From Limibacterium fermenti (GTDB taxonomy: Bacteria; Bacteroidota; Bacteroidia; Bacteroidales; Dysgonomonadaceae): 64,000 nt of DNA. Position 1 is the stretch's first letter; every line of letters begins with the position of its first letter. The stretch lies in contig NZ_CP159486.1 in NCBI RefSeq assembly GCF_041902845.1, positions 3,720,001-3,784,000 on the forward strand, given 5' to 3'. The notes under the pieces are model-generated. The model worked only from the letters and a program-made list of their open reading frames with translations. It had not been told where the DNA came from and did not search any database. Shown here one piece after another: positions 27,638 through 36,570 of this stretch. The translations under genes and the position numbers were made by a program.

Positions 27638-28966
27638 CTACATATCCTCCAACGATAAACACACCATTTCAATCTGATACTTAGGTAATAACTTATTCTT
27701 AAGATGCTCCACCTTGGTCGCCAATAATTCAGGCTTAAAATTCTTCTTTTGTCGTTTTACTTCTGCTGCTACTGCCTGGTTTTTCTCCAACTTCAGAGCG
27801 ACAATATCAATTTCGTTTTGATTGCCTTTGGGCTCCCACCACGAACCGATAGCCCGATATTGGAAAGTTTCGGCAAACTGCTGTTTGAAATATCTTTCCA
27901 ACATGATACCCGAATAAGTTGGATAGTCGGATTTAATGATAGCCTGCAAACCGATAAAATTCTTTATCTCTATCAGTGAGCGATGGCGGTCGAAATAGTT
28001 GAACCAAAAACGGATAAAGTTATCCTGTATTTCATACCTGACAGCTTGACTTCCTCCTTTTGCCAATATCGGACGTTGGCGAACGATAATATTATAATCC
28101 TCGATCAACCGTTTGATTTGACCGCCGATGCTTTTATCTCCCAACGCAACTTCTATTTGAGGTTGTGTATTGATACCGCCCGAAATAGCACTTAGGATAG
28201 AGAAATAGGTCGCATAGTTTTTCCCGAACTCTTCTATCAATAGGTTTTTCCCTTCATCGGTAAAGGGAGAGTTTTCCCGAATCATAAACGAAATCATTTC
28301 GTCGATGCTCAATGCAACATTATCGCAAAACAGTTCAACATATTTGGGAACTCCACCGGTAAAGGTATAGAGGGCGAGTAGGTCATCATGGGTATAATCA
28401 GGATTGTAGTCACGTATAATTTCTTTCAGCGTAGTTAAATCAAAAGCCGATAGTTTGATAATATTGTCTGCTCTCCCAAACAGAGGTTCTTTATTGTTCT
28501 GGAATATTTTCTGCATCAATGAATAAATAGAACCCGATACAATCAAATTCATCTTAGATTTCTTCCGATAAGTGTCCCAGATATTCTGCATATCACTATA
28601 CACCGCTTCATGGATGTTGTAGAACTCCTGAAATTCATCAATAACCAAATTGAACGTTTTATGTGATGCCATTTCCATTAGATATTGGAATAATGAACGG
28701 AAAGTGCGGATTTCCGAAGGAACAAACGTATCAAGCGATTGACTGATAATGGGGATAAACTCGGAGCAGAGCGTAGCTTCGTTTTTGCGACCAACAAATA
28801 GATAAACCGTCGGGAGACCTTCAACCGACTTCATGATGAGGCTTGTTTTGCCGATTCTTCTTCTTCCGGTTACTACTGTCAGCCGGGAATGGTCGCTGAA
28901 CGATAATTCCTGTATTCGTTTCAGTTCTGCCAACTCATTTGTTCTATTATAAAATTTCATGCTCAC
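27638..28966 (-). CDS. AAA ATPase, DUF234-type
   Basis: 442 aa. Walker A TGRRRIGKTS is near 33-42, Walker B LVIDEFQEFY near 102-111, and a sensor segment LIVSGSIYSLM near 135. The middle is a winged helix (NTQPQIEVALGDKSIGGQIK). The C-terminal DUF234 part has NEIDIVALKLEKNQAVAAEV followed by KRQ, again a D...ExK nuclease-like pattern. It differs in family from the ATPase at 26367 but shares the plan of ATPase, winged helix and nuclease-like end. A 17-bp palindrome sits at its likely transcription start. Confidence 0.83.
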   Translation of the reverse strand: MSMKFYNRTNELAELKRIQELSFSDHSRLTVVTGRRRIGKTSLIMKSVEGLPTVYLFVGRKNEATLCSEFIPIISQSLDTFVPSEIRTFRSLFQYLMEMASHKTFNLVIDEFQEFYNIHEAVYSDMQNIWDTYRKKSKMNLIVSGSIYSLMQKIFQNNKEPLFGRADNIIKLSAFDLTTLKEIIRDYNPDYTHDDLLALYTFTGGVPKYVELFCDNVALSIDEMISFMIRENSPFTDEGKNLLIEEFGKNYATYFSILSAISGGINTQPQIEVALGDKSIGGQIKRLIEDYNIIVRQRPILAKGGSQAVRYEIQDNFIRFWFNYFDRHRSLIEIKNFIGLQAIIKSDYPTYSGIMLERYFKQQFAETFQYRAIGSWWEPKGNQNEIDIVALKLEKNQAVAAEVKRQKKNFKPELLATKVEHLKNKLLPKYQIEMVCLSLEDM

Positions 28967-28978
28967 TTTTTAATTATT

Positions 28979-28995
28979 CCCGTAACAGTTACGGG
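28979..28995. promoter_or_regulatory. 17-bp palindrome at the start of the 28966 transcript
   Basis: CCCGTAACAGTTACGGG is a perfect 8-bp inverted repeat with one central base. It lies between the -7 element (29001-29008) and the ATG (28966), where a repressor would cover the transcription start. It could also form an RNA hairpin in the leader. Confidence 0.6.
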
Positions 28996-29000
28996 CGTTA

Positions 29001-29008
29001 CAAATATA
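29001..29008 (-). promoter_or_regulatory. -7 promoter element of the ATPase at 28966
   Basis: The minus strand reads TATATTTG, 35 bases before the ATG. Confidence 0.5.
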
Positions 29009-29085
29009 AGTAAAAGTTTGGAGATTATAGATTCTTTTCCTTCGTTTTGTTTTAGAATTCATGCTAATAGCGAACAGAACAATGA

Positions 29086-29396
29086 GAAATAATTGTGTAT
29101 CAGAATGACAACAGCATTACTACTGTCAATGTCCGCTTTGACTGTAAAGATCAAGAAAAATCAACAATCGAATAGCTGGCCATGAAAATATTTCTCCGGG
29201 AGATTGGAGCCAAGAACGTGGTAACGTTGCTATAAGCGTCGAAAGAGAAGATACACACGCACGCGCTTATACTCAAAGAGCACATCGAAAAGAACGCGAA
29301 GAGGTGATAGTCTTCTATCCGCTTACTATCTACGAATGTTTACAATTCATAGAGTCTTCGAATTCATTTCACTTTATGATAGATTTTATTTCCTAA
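29086..29396 (+). other. unidentified decayed coding fragments
   Basis: Plus-strand pieces read like protein but switch frame. One is NDNSITTVNVRFDCKDQEKS ending in a stop near 29175. Another runs from about 29175 to the TAA at 29394 (AGHENISPGDWSQERGNVAI, then EEVIVFYPLTIYECLQFIES). No usable start or single open frame joins them. They look like remains of a lost gene of unknown family. Confidence 0.4.
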
Positions 29397-29577
29397 TCCA
29401 ACAGATTGTATTTCATTATCGCCGATGCGCCTATACTTAATCTCCATTAGTCTGACGGTATAGCCAATCATTTTAGTCTCTTGATGATATTCCATTTTGA
29501 CTCTCCCTAAAAAATCGCTAATTATATAATATTCTCCGTCTTCCTTTATAATGACAAGATTTTCTCCTTTTTGATTA
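29364..29577 (-). pseudogene. 5'-truncated remnant of a small lipoprotein-type gene
   Basis: About 70 codons end at the TGA at 29366-29364 (KGENLVIIKEDGEYYIISDF, EIKYRRIGDNEIQSVGLGNK). There is no start or signal peptide. The KxGExxxII pattern resembles the neighbouring remnant at 29586-29991, so the two may be decayed tandem paralogues. Confidence 0.45.
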
Positions 29578-29585
29578 TTATTTTT

Positions 29586-29991
29586 CTATTCACCTACAAA
29601 AAAATCCGGATCATAATAGGCCGTTCTTTTTGCAATTACTTTTTCAGCTTGTTCTTCTGTGAGCCTAACGTATTTCTTCGGATTCTCCAAAAAAAATTAA
29701 TTTCAAATGATTATCATCCAGCAAATTCAAATCTATTTTAACCGATTGAAAAGGATTTGATATTTCGCCGGTTAAAGTCTTATGTTCCTTGCTATATGTT
29801 GCCGGAATTTCTTTCTCGCCTTCGATAATGTAAAAACTTTCACCTTCTCTTTTGATTTCCATTACAGGATCTATATCCGAATCCTGCGTTTACCAGTAAC
29901 CGATGTATTGGTCGCCGTTATTCGATGTGCAATAAAATAAAAGTGCGATGCACACAAACATCACAAATTGTTGTAGAATTGACTTCATCAT
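29586..29991 (-). pseudogene. small lipoprotein-type gene with an in-frame stop and a frameshift
   Basis: The ATG at 29991 starts a signal peptide (KSILQQFVMFVCIALLFYCT, with a lipobox-like Cys). After GDQYIGYW a TAA (29892-29890) interrupts the frame. The same frame resumes (MEIKREGESFYIIEGEKEIP, then FQSVKIDLNLLDDNHLKLIF). At a run of eight T it shifts; with seven T the product would continue as ENPKKYVRLTEEQAEKVIAK and end at the TAG at 29588. This resembles the small DUF3876-like proteins of Bacteroidales, a loose match. Confidence 0.6.
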
Positions 29992-30058
29992 ATTAAATAA
30001 TGATTCACAAAGATATTCATTCTATTTGATTTTATTATACAGAAAAGTGGAAATAGCA

Positions 30059-30181
30059 GAGGATTTCAAGACAAACGGATTCCCTGCCACGATGATTAAT
30101 AATAGTGGTGAACCTAGATATGGCGTTACCGGGAAAGCCGGCTTGAATAAGGAAAGACAAGAAAAATTGTACAAAGTGTAA
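30059..30181 (+). other. short gene-end fragment, unknown
   Basis: The plus frame reads DFKTNGFPATMINNSGEPRY then GVTGKAGLNKERQEKLYKV and a stop. It looks like the C-terminal end of a larger protein whose body is missing. From here to 30547 I see nothing that I can support. Confidence 0.3.
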
Positions 30182-30547
30182 TAGCAAAACCAATAAATAT
30201 TTATCATAACGAATATTATTTCTGAACATACAAATAGTGGGCGCAATATGACTCGCATATATGATGAGATTTATCAAGAAGCTATCAGAAGATTATAAGG
30301 CTGTTCGTAGGGAAGAATTATACACATTTAATTCTTTGTGATACTGCCACTAGAGAGATATTTTAACGATGTATTCCAGTTATTCGAGCAATTCTGGACA
30401 AAGTGACTTTTTGTTATAATATCTCAAAACAGGTGTGAAGTATTGTTCAGGGGGAAGCTTTTTACTTATCGGAAAAAGATGCAGTCGCCGTTGCCAGCCT
30501 TAAATGTATTGAGTATTGCTTTCATGCGTATTATTCTGAGAACTCAT

Positions 30548-31828
30548 TTAATCTTTTAAACATCCAATAGGCACAACAAAGGTGCCATCAATTCTTCTAT
30601 ATGCATAAGTTCCAACTCCCGTTAGTACCATTCTAAAAGCAGGTGCTTTCATCTTTGTAGTATCTATCTTCTCATTTAATGATAAGAGATTTTTTGACCC
30701 TTCTTCAATAAGCTTGTCACCGCCTAACTTGATTTCAATCAAACCATACGAGCCATTACGAAGATGCACTACTGCATCGCATTCCAATCCGTTTTTATCG
30801 CGGTAATGATATACTTTTCCATCTAATGCATCTGCATACACACGCAGGTCACGGACACATAATGTTTCAAAAAATAGTCCGAATGTGTTTAAATCATTCA
30901 TTAAATCCATAGGGCCAAGTCCTAAAGCGGCACATGAAATAGACGGATCAACAAAATATCGTGTGTCAGATGTTCGGATAGCTGTTTTACTTCTAAGATT
31001 TGGATTCCATGCAGGCATGTCTTCTATTACAAAAATCTTCTTTAACGCATTCAAATAGGATGTGACTGTTATATCACTAATGTCTGCCGCCTCATTAACA
31101 GCAATATCAGCCAAAATCGTTGGAATACTGGCTTGACTCCCTTGATGGCGAGAATAGGATCGCATAAGTCTTTTTGCCCGTTCCTCGTCCCGCTGAACAT
31201 TGTCTACCCTTGATATGTCAGCACGGGTTATTGCTTCATAATATTCTATGGCTTGCGTCAGTGCTGCTTTTTCTGTTTTTTTGAATATTGATTTTGGCCA
31301 ACCTCCTCTGCAGACAAGAAATGCCAACTGTTCTAATATCATTTCACAGGCACTCCCAATTTGCTTAGGAGAATTAAACAAATCTCCTAAGCTGATAGTA
31401 CCATTTGAATCACCTGATTCCCATAAACTCATAGGACGCATCATCAACCATCCATATCTTGCTGTCCCTGTATGATGGATTTCATTACTATTAGGCGGAA
31501 CAGCAGATCCTGTTAGCATAAATTGTCCGTCATCATCACGATGATCTACCTCAAATCGAATTGCATCCCAAAACTTGGGAACATTTTGCCATTCATCAAT
31601 CAATCTCGGCGTTTCTCCTTGCAAGAGAAAACGAATATTGGTTTGAGCCATTTGCTTATACTGATCTGAATATTCTGGATCGTCCATATATAAAATACTT
31701 TTAGCTTGCTGTTCGGCTGTCGTTGTTTTTCCGCAACCTTTTGGCCCCTCTATCAGTACAGCACCCATTGCCTCCAATTTATCTGCTAGCATCTTATCTG
31801 CAAGACGCTTCTTATAAACTTTTGCCAT
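30548..31828 (-). CDS. AAA ATPase with DUF4143 C-terminus
   Basis: 426 aa. Walker A is IEGPKGCGKTTTAE near 27-40, Walker B PRLIDEWQNVPKFWD near 95-109, and sensor FMLTGSAVPPN near 124-134. The central winged helix lies around 235-270. The DUF4143 end (about 300-426) contains LECDAVVHLRNGSYGLIEIK, a D...ExK nuclease-like pattern. It is the third stand-alone ATPase of this plan within 5.5 kb. Three evenly spaced direct repeats lie just upstream of its start. Confidence 0.85.
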   Translation of the reverse strand: MAKVYKKRLADKMLADKLEAMGAVLIEGPKGCGKTTTAEQQAKSILYMDDPEYSDQYKQMAQTNIRFLLQGETPRLIDEWQNVPKFWDAIRFEVDHRDDDGQFMLTGSAVPPNSNEIHHTGTARYGWLMMRPMSLWESGDSNGTISLGDLFNSPKQIGSACEMILEQLAFLVCRGGWPKSIFKKTEKAALTQAIEYYEAITRADISRVDNVQRDEERAKRLMRSYSRHQGSQASIPTILADIAVNEAADISDITVTSYLNALKKIFVIEDMPAWNPNLRSKTAIRTSDTRYFVDPSISCAALGLGPMDLMNDLNTFGLFFETLCVRDLRVYADALDGKVYHYRDKNGLECDAVVHLRNGSYGLIEIKLGGDKLIEEGSKNLLSLNEKIDTTKMKAPAFRMVLTGVGTYAYRRIDGTFVVPIGCLKD

Positions 31829-31896
31829 ATTTACGATTTAATTTAGATGCAAAGCTATCAAATTTACTTCATTTTACGAAAGATAGACAATTAAAC

Positions 31897-31953
31897 TTTG
31901 CTATTTGACTGGATTTTATTTTGCTATTTGGCCTAAAAACATTTTGCTATTTG
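31897..31953. repeat. three 11-bp direct repeats, exactly 23 bp apart
   Basis: TTTGCTATTTG occurs at 31897-31907, 31920-31930 and 31943-31953, about 70 to 125 bases upstream of the ATPase start at 31828. The even 23-bp spacing (about two helical turns) suggests binding sites for one protein on one face of the DNA. Confidence 0.65.
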
Positions 31954-31964
31954 GCCTCCGATTC

Positions 31965-32270
31965 TTAAATGTTTGATATCTGAACAATTGGTAATTTGAT
32001 GATAATCTCGCCCCGGCCATCTCCTCCGGCAGAAGGAGACGGCACCGGTTTTTTCACCGGCAGGTTGATGTTTATCGGGGTCAGCTTGTCCGGTGGGGAC
32101 GTGCCCTGAGGATGATTGTTGTATGAGCGGGTAAGCCCGTACTTGCTTTTCCAGTAATAGAAACTCGAGTGGGTGTACGACGCGTTATCGCAAAAATCCT
32201 TGATGCTTAACCCGCTATTCTGTTGGCGCTCGAGGATCATGATGAATTCTTCTTTGCTGATTGGCTTCAT
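31965..32270 (-). CDS. IS66 accessory protein TnpA-like, orphan
   Basis: 101 aa. The N-terminal HTH of IS66 OrfA is clear (SKEEFIMILERQQNSGLSIK, DFCDNASYTHSSFYYWKSKY). A proline-rich linker and EIIIKLP close the chain. In intact elements it helps TnpB and TnpC to transpose; both are absent here, so it is a relic within the remnant element. Confidence 0.75.
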   Translation of the reverse strand: MKPISKEEFIMILERQQNSGLSIKDFCDNASYTHSSFYYWKSKYGLTRSYNNHPQGTSPPDKLTPININLPVKKPVPSPSAGGDGRGEIIIKLPIVQISNI

Positions 32271-32340
32271 TAAATCAAGTTTGCCGGCAAAGGTCAGGAA
32301 AAATCAATAACCCCGAAATAGGTATTTTATCGGGACTTAC
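31965..32340 (-). mobile_element. IS66-family remnant
   Basis: Only the first accessory gene and one likely end remain. The end reads GTAAGTCCCGATAAAATACC on the minus strand from 32340; IS66 ends commonly begin GTAAG. No TnpB or TnpC reading frame and no second end are visible, so the element cannot move by itself. Confidence 0.55.
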
Positions 32341-32418
32341 CTACAATACTTGAAATTACTACTTTCCCCGCTATTTCTTATACGGAGTGTTATATGCTTG
32401 CTTTTTTGTGTTTTTTAA

Positions 32419-33945
32419 TCAGTCGTTTGTAAATATCTTGGGCGTTTCGCTATGAGGTAAGGGATTCGCATCTGCAATTTTTATCAATGACGAAAAAGCA
32501 AATGCTTCCCCCAAAACCAATGCTTGCTGTTGTTTTAAACCTGACAGCAAATCTATTTGGCTTTTATCATCATATTCGATTGTGTTTTTTATAAAATCCA
32601 AATCTTTACTATTGGTTATTTTATGAACAATTAATGAATTACATTGAGATATAACCGTATTTGATACTTCCGAAGGTCTTTGTGTTGAAATCATCAGATT
32701 AACACCAAACTTTCGTCCTTCTCTTGCCAATTTATCAATATAATAATTGTTGAGTTGGTCAGTAGAAGTCGTTGCAATGTATCTGTGAGCCTCTTCTAAT
32801 ACAAGTAAAATATTGTCTTTTTGTTTGTTCGCTGTATTATATTTATAATGAAAAATGCTTTTACTTATCATATAAACAAACAAAGCAAGAGTATCATTGG
32901 GTACTCGTAAAGATAATATCAAAACTTGCTCCGTTTTAGAATTTAAAAAATCTTCAATTGAATTCCCTTGTTTATTGAATACTGAATTAAATCTTTCATC
33001 AGAAGAAAAATGTTTAATACGATTGATAATATGTTTTAAAAACCCAATAGTAAAATTATCTTTCTTTCCATTTTTGTCTAATGGTACAGCCTCTTCAATT
33101 TTTATTTGTAATTGTGAAAATTCGTAATAAATTTTGTCGTCAACATTAGTTGTGTTTTTCAAAGTCATTACTGCTTCTTTCAAATAAGGAATAACATTTG
33201 GGGAATCTTCCTGCAATAACTGTGTTAATTCATAGAAACTTAAATCTTTATGAGATAATTCTAATTCTGTGTAATCTTTTAAAATTACCCAATCAGGTTT
33301 CACTTCATTTTCATTAAAGATTTCTGAATATTCATCGTTGGAATCAATAATAATTGTTTTCAGATTTTTGTTTTTTGCGTTGTGTAATCTATTTTTATTG
33401 TGATATATTCCTTGTAAAATAGAAGTTACAGTACAAGACTTTCCACTTCCAGTATTTCCAAAAACAGCACAATGCTTTCCAAATAGTACATTGGGGTCGG
33501 CATTTATTTTGATTTGTTCAAAAAAAATATCACATCCAAGTTCCAATGTCGGCAAATCAGGTTTTATGGAAGATTTGTAAATAGCTTCAAGTTCCTTTTC
33601 TTCAATTGTGAAAACATCTGAATCTAACACGGGGAAAAAATCTAATCCTCTTTTAAATTTTTGGTTTATAAGATTAAACGTTCCAATAAGCCTTATTTTT
33701 GATATTATTGATTCCGTTTTCGGGTCAAATAAAATATCTCTTTCTTTTGCAGGCTCTAACTGCTCAAAAATAATTCCTATAGCATTTTGAGAATTGAACA
33801 ATGGTATAGAAACATAACTATTCAACATTCCGACAATGTGAAGCCCTTTAACAGAAGATACAGGTTTTGAAAAAATGTCTTTGTTATGAATTACTTCCAA
33901 GTAACGATTGGAAATTTTATATACTTCGCCAATTTTAAATGCCAT
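32419..33945 (-). CDS. HerA-type ATPase of a SIR2-HerA defence module
   Basis: 508 aa. An N-terminal HAS-barrel-like region (1-130) is followed by the HerA/FtsK core with Walker A FGNTGSGKSCTV (162-173) and Walker B NILLVLEEAHRYIA near 380. Arg-finger segments follow (LAREGRKFGVNLMISTQRPS). HerA forms hexameric rings. It starts four bases after the SIR2 gene. Paired SIR2 and HerA proteins are a known anti-phage module in which a large complex degrades NAD and DNA on infection. The pair is AT-rich against its flanks, as expected after transfer. Confidence 0.9.
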   Translation of the reverse strand: MAFKIGEVYKISNRYLEVIHNKDIFSKPVSSVKGLHIVGMLNSYVSIPLFNSQNAIGIIFEQLEPAKERDILFDPKTESIISKIRLIGTFNLINQKFKRGLDFFPVLDSDVFTIEEKELEAIYKSSIKPDLPTLELGCDIFFEQIKINADPNVLFGKHCAVFGNTGSGKSCTVTSILQGIYHNKNRLHNAKNKNLKTIIIDSNDEYSEIFNENEVKPDWVILKDYTELELSHKDLSFYELTQLLQEDSPNVIPYLKEAVMTLKNTTNVDDKIYYEFSQLQIKIEEAVPLDKNGKKDNFTIGFLKHIINRIKHFSSDERFNSVFNKQGNSIEDFLNSKTEQVLILSLRVPNDTLALFVYMISKSIFHYKYNTANKQKDNILLVLEEAHRYIATTSTDQLNNYYIDKLAREGRKFGVNLMISTQRPSEVSNTVISQCNSLIVHKITNSKDLDFIKNTIEYDDKSQIDLLSGLKQQQALVLGEAFAFSSLIKIADANPLPHSETPKIFTND

Positions 33946-33949
33946 ATTT

Positions 33950-35194
33950 TTATTGCTTTGCTAATTTGGTTAATGTTTCAATAATTGTGTCTTTGGGCGT
34001 GGTGTATGAATTCAGTGGAATCAAATATTTGACAATATTTGAAAAGTCCCCTACCAATTTACCTTCAAACAAAGTTATTCGGGTATCATCAATGCTTCTA
34101 TTTTTCAAAGTCTGCAAAAATTGTGGACTATCATCATTAACAATATCGTATGAGTGAATAATCATTGTGAGATTCGGATTATAAAGCCCTGCTCTGATTA
34201 TGTCGTTTATATGTTCGTCTAAAAACGAATATCCGATTATAACCAATGTATTTTGACTTTCCGTAAGGCATTTTGAGAAGTTACGAAATAACTCGCTATA
34301 GGGTAAATCAAGCGAATATGATTTTTTTGTTTGGATAGGAAAAATCATTAGGCTATCCAACGAAAAATTAGATTTTTTAAGCGTATCGGATATTTGAATT
34401 TCCTTTAAATTGTAGAGGTCGTTAATGTTTTCTGCGTATTGCCAAGAAATACTTCCGTGTAATTTGTATATGTTTAGATAAGTTGCTATTCGCTTCCCTT
34501 TTTCAACAGAATCTTGTCTGATATAAGTTTCGTTGGAAAAAGTATCAGGGTCAAACTTTCGCATATGAACGCCACGAAAACCGTTATTATAACTAACCTC
34601 CATTTTTTCACAAGCATTTTCAAAAGCCAAATCATAGTTAGGCGTGAAAATTTTAGGTCTATTTAAGTTTTCTTTTCTGCTAATGATTTTATTGATAAAT
34701 AATTCATGTATATCGAGTTTATCCGCAACATATTCAATAGGGAAAGGAACATAATTATCCACAAATATTTTCAAGGCTTTCTCCAAATAGGTTTTGATTT
34801 CATTAGCGGTTTTCAAATCCTCTTTGTTATTCAGATAGTACAAATATTCCTGATTGATTTTGTCGAATTTCTTTTCCAATAAATCTGTTGATTTAAAGTA
34901 TTTTATAAGTTGTATAATGTGTTCTTTAGGTGTGCTAATTGTTTTAAGTTCAGCAATAATTGAATCGAAAGGATTCACTCCTTTATTGATTGTTTTTCCT
35001 CCAATAGAGGCAGATGTACCCGAACCACACAAAAAATTCAGATTCTCATTCAAGTAGTATTTTGTGAGTTTATTTAACGGTATTTTTTCTTCATTCCTGA
35101 AAAAAGCAATGATTTCACTTTCGTCAGAAAGTTTTGCATCTTCTATCTCGGCTTTTTCTCTTTTGCCGTCTATTGTTATGAAATTTTCTGCCAT
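33950..35194 (-). CDS. SIR2-domain NADase of a SIR2-HerA defence module
   Basis: 414 aa. The SIR2-like fold shows NLNFLCGSGTSASIGG near 48-63 (NAD-binding GSGTS), FTPNYDLAFENACEKM, the catalytic-histidine motif YKLHGSISWQYA, and LVIIGYSFLDEHINDIIRAG. These are the marks of defence-type SIR2 proteins that hydrolyse NAD rather than deacetylate. It is translated first, with the HerA-type ATPase four bases behind. NAD depletion would be the abortive-infection output. No third protein belongs to the pair here. Confidence 0.9.
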   Translation of the reverse strand: MAENFITIDGKREKAEIEDAKLSDESEIIAFFRNEEKIPLNKLTKYYLNENLNFLCGSGTSASIGGKTINKGVNPFDSIIAELKTISTPKEHIIQLIKYFKSTDLLEKKFDKINQEYLYYLNNKEDLKTANEIKTYLEKALKIFVDNYVPFPIEYVADKLDIHELFINKIISRKENLNRPKIFTPNYDLAFENACEKMEVSYNNGFRGVHMRKFDPDTFSNETYIRQDSVEKGKRIATYLNIYKLHGSISWQYAENINDLYNLKEIQISDTLKKSNFSLDSLMIFPIQTKKSYSLDLPYSELFRNFSKCLTESQNTLVIIGYSFLDEHINDIIRAGLYNPNLTMIIHSYDIVNDDSPQFLQTLKNRSIDDTRITLFEGKLVGDFSNIVKYLIPLNSYTTPKDTIIETLTKLAKQ

Positions 35195-35308
35195 ATCTGA
35201 TTAATTTCTAAAATCTAAACTATTTTCAAGTAAAATTCTTGATTCCGCAATTAATGATTTCCTCTGGTTTTTTAAGTCAAATGCTTTACAAGTTAATCAC
35301 GCCAGGAA

Positions 35309-35479
35309 TTATAAACAAGAAGTAAATCCTTCTCTGAGCTGTATAACTTTGTTTATTACATTCACAACCTGAGTGCCACAGTTTATTATCCTGTGGTTAG
35401 ATAAGAGAGGGGAGTTATCTCTGGTTTCCTTGATAAGCGATAAAACTTCAGAACGTGCCGGTACCAAGTGTCTAATCAT
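35309..35479 (-). CDS. hypothetical 56-aa protein
   Basis: A short open frame from the ATG at 35479 to the TAA at 35309 (starts MIRHLVPARSEVLSLIKETR and includes NCGTQVVNVINKVIQLREGF). It lies in the 308-base gap between the regulator array and the SIR2-HerA pair. It could be a small real gene or the leftover end of another copy. No family is recognised. Confidence 0.3.
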   Translation of the reverse strand: MIRHLVPARSEVLSLIKETRDNSPLLSNHRIINCGTQVVNVINKVIQLREGFTSCL

Positions 35480-35502
35480 GACATTCTCCGCGATTCGTGC
35501 TC

Positions 35503-35937
35503 TTATTTTTTGTCTTTCATGAATTTCTCAAAGAGAGCATTTTTTTCTTTTTCCAATTCGACGATTCTTTCATAGAGAGCCGTTTTCTCATTCGATAATT
35601 CTATAAAACGGTCAATAGGATCGGGATTATTAATAAAGTCTCCAACATTATAAATCCCAGCCATGCTCCCTTTTTCAAAAGTATTGTTTTCAATGATAAA
35701 AGTTACTGGGTCTTCTTCCAATTCCTTAATCAATTCGGGGGCAACGTTTAGCGCTTTGGCAAATTTTTCGACCATATCGTCCTCGATGACTTTTTTCTTT
35801 TCGTAAAAAGACACAAGAGTCTGACTGATTCCCATATCCGCGGCCAGCGCTTCCTGTTTAATGCCTAATGCATGACGATATCGCTTAATGGCGTGCCCGT
35901 GATGAGTGTTTTTTATTGTTTGTTCCTTTGTTTCCAT
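35503..35937 (-). CDS. XRE-type regulator, array copy 7 (head A, long tail)
   Basis: 144 aa. The HTH occupies about 14-70 with recognition region GISQTLVSFYEKKK. The common segment KELEEDPVTFIIENNTFEKG leads to an Asn-rich linker (YNVGDFINNPDPIDR). The tail is a heptad coiled coil (NEKTALYERIVELEKEKNAL) that probably dimerises the protein. It is the last copy in transcription order and ends KDKK without the ERV seen in others. A TATTTTTG element lies at 35963-35970, 26 bases before the start, so it can be transcribed alone. Confidence 0.85.
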   Translation of the reverse strand: METKEQTIKNTHHGHAIKRYRHALGIKQEALAADMGISQTLVSFYEKKKVIEDDMVEKFAKALNVAPELIKELEEDPVTFIIENNTFEKGSMAGIYNVGDFINNPDPIDRFIELSNEKTALYERIVELEKEKNALFEKFMKDKK

Positions 35938-36028
35938 CCTACTATGTAGTTATAATGTCAGGCAAAAATAGTGACTTTTTTAGAAACCCTGTAAATTTGC
36001 TGATTAACCATGTCGTATTATCCTCGAT

Positions 36029-36472
36029 TTACACTCTTTCCTTATCCTTCAACAACCTCTCCATAAGGGTATTTTTTTCTTTCTCTAATTCAAGCATCCG
36101 TTCGTATAGGGTAACTTTCTCTTTATTCAATTCAAGAATTTGTTCGATTGGATTATACGTGTTGCCACAATTTTCATTTGTGGATGCTATATTCCCTACG
36201 CTTCCCTTTTCAAATGTGTTGTTTTCAATGATATAAGTTACCGGATCTTCTTCCAGTTCCTTGATGAGCTTGGGATCCACGTTCAGTGCTTTGGCAAAAT
36301 GTTCGATTACCTCGTCGTTGAGAACCCTTCTCTGTTCATAAGTGGATATAAGCGCCTGGCTAAGTCCCATCTCTGAAGCCAGCGTTTCCTGCTTTATCCC
36401 CAAAGTACGGCGGAAACGTTTGATGGCGTGCCCGTGGTGGGTATTTTTTACTGTTTGTTCTTTTGTTTCCAT
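36029..36472 (-). CDS. XRE-type regulator, array copy 6 (head B, long tail)
   Basis: 147 aa. Head B has recognition region GLSQALISTYEQRR. The linker is GSVGNIASTNENCGNTYNPI and the coiled-coil tail is LNKEKVTLYERMLELEKEKN, ending KDKERV. It is nearly identical to copy 1 (39096) except for a few linker residues and RR/RK, VDP/VAP, which points to a recent duplication. A TATTTTTG element is at 36498-36505. Confidence 0.85.
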   Translation of the reverse strand: METKEQTVKNTHHGHAIKRFRRTLGIKQETLASEMGLSQALISTYEQRRVLNDEVIEHFAKALNVDPKLIKELEEDPVTYIIENNTFEKGSVGNIASTNENCGNTYNPIEQILELNKEKVTLYERMLELEKEKNTLMERLLKDKERV

Positions 36473-36570
36473 TCTATTATGTAATTATAATGTCAGGCAA
36501 AAATAGTGATTTTTCAGAAACCCTATAAGTTTTCCAATAACCAATGTCATATCATCCGCGATCCGTACTC

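Noticed and set aside
29948..30181. A 77-codon plus-strand gene
   Set aside because: Its first half is the reverse of the lipoprotein pseudogene start and a leader. Only the last 40 codons look like protein, so it is listed as a fragment.
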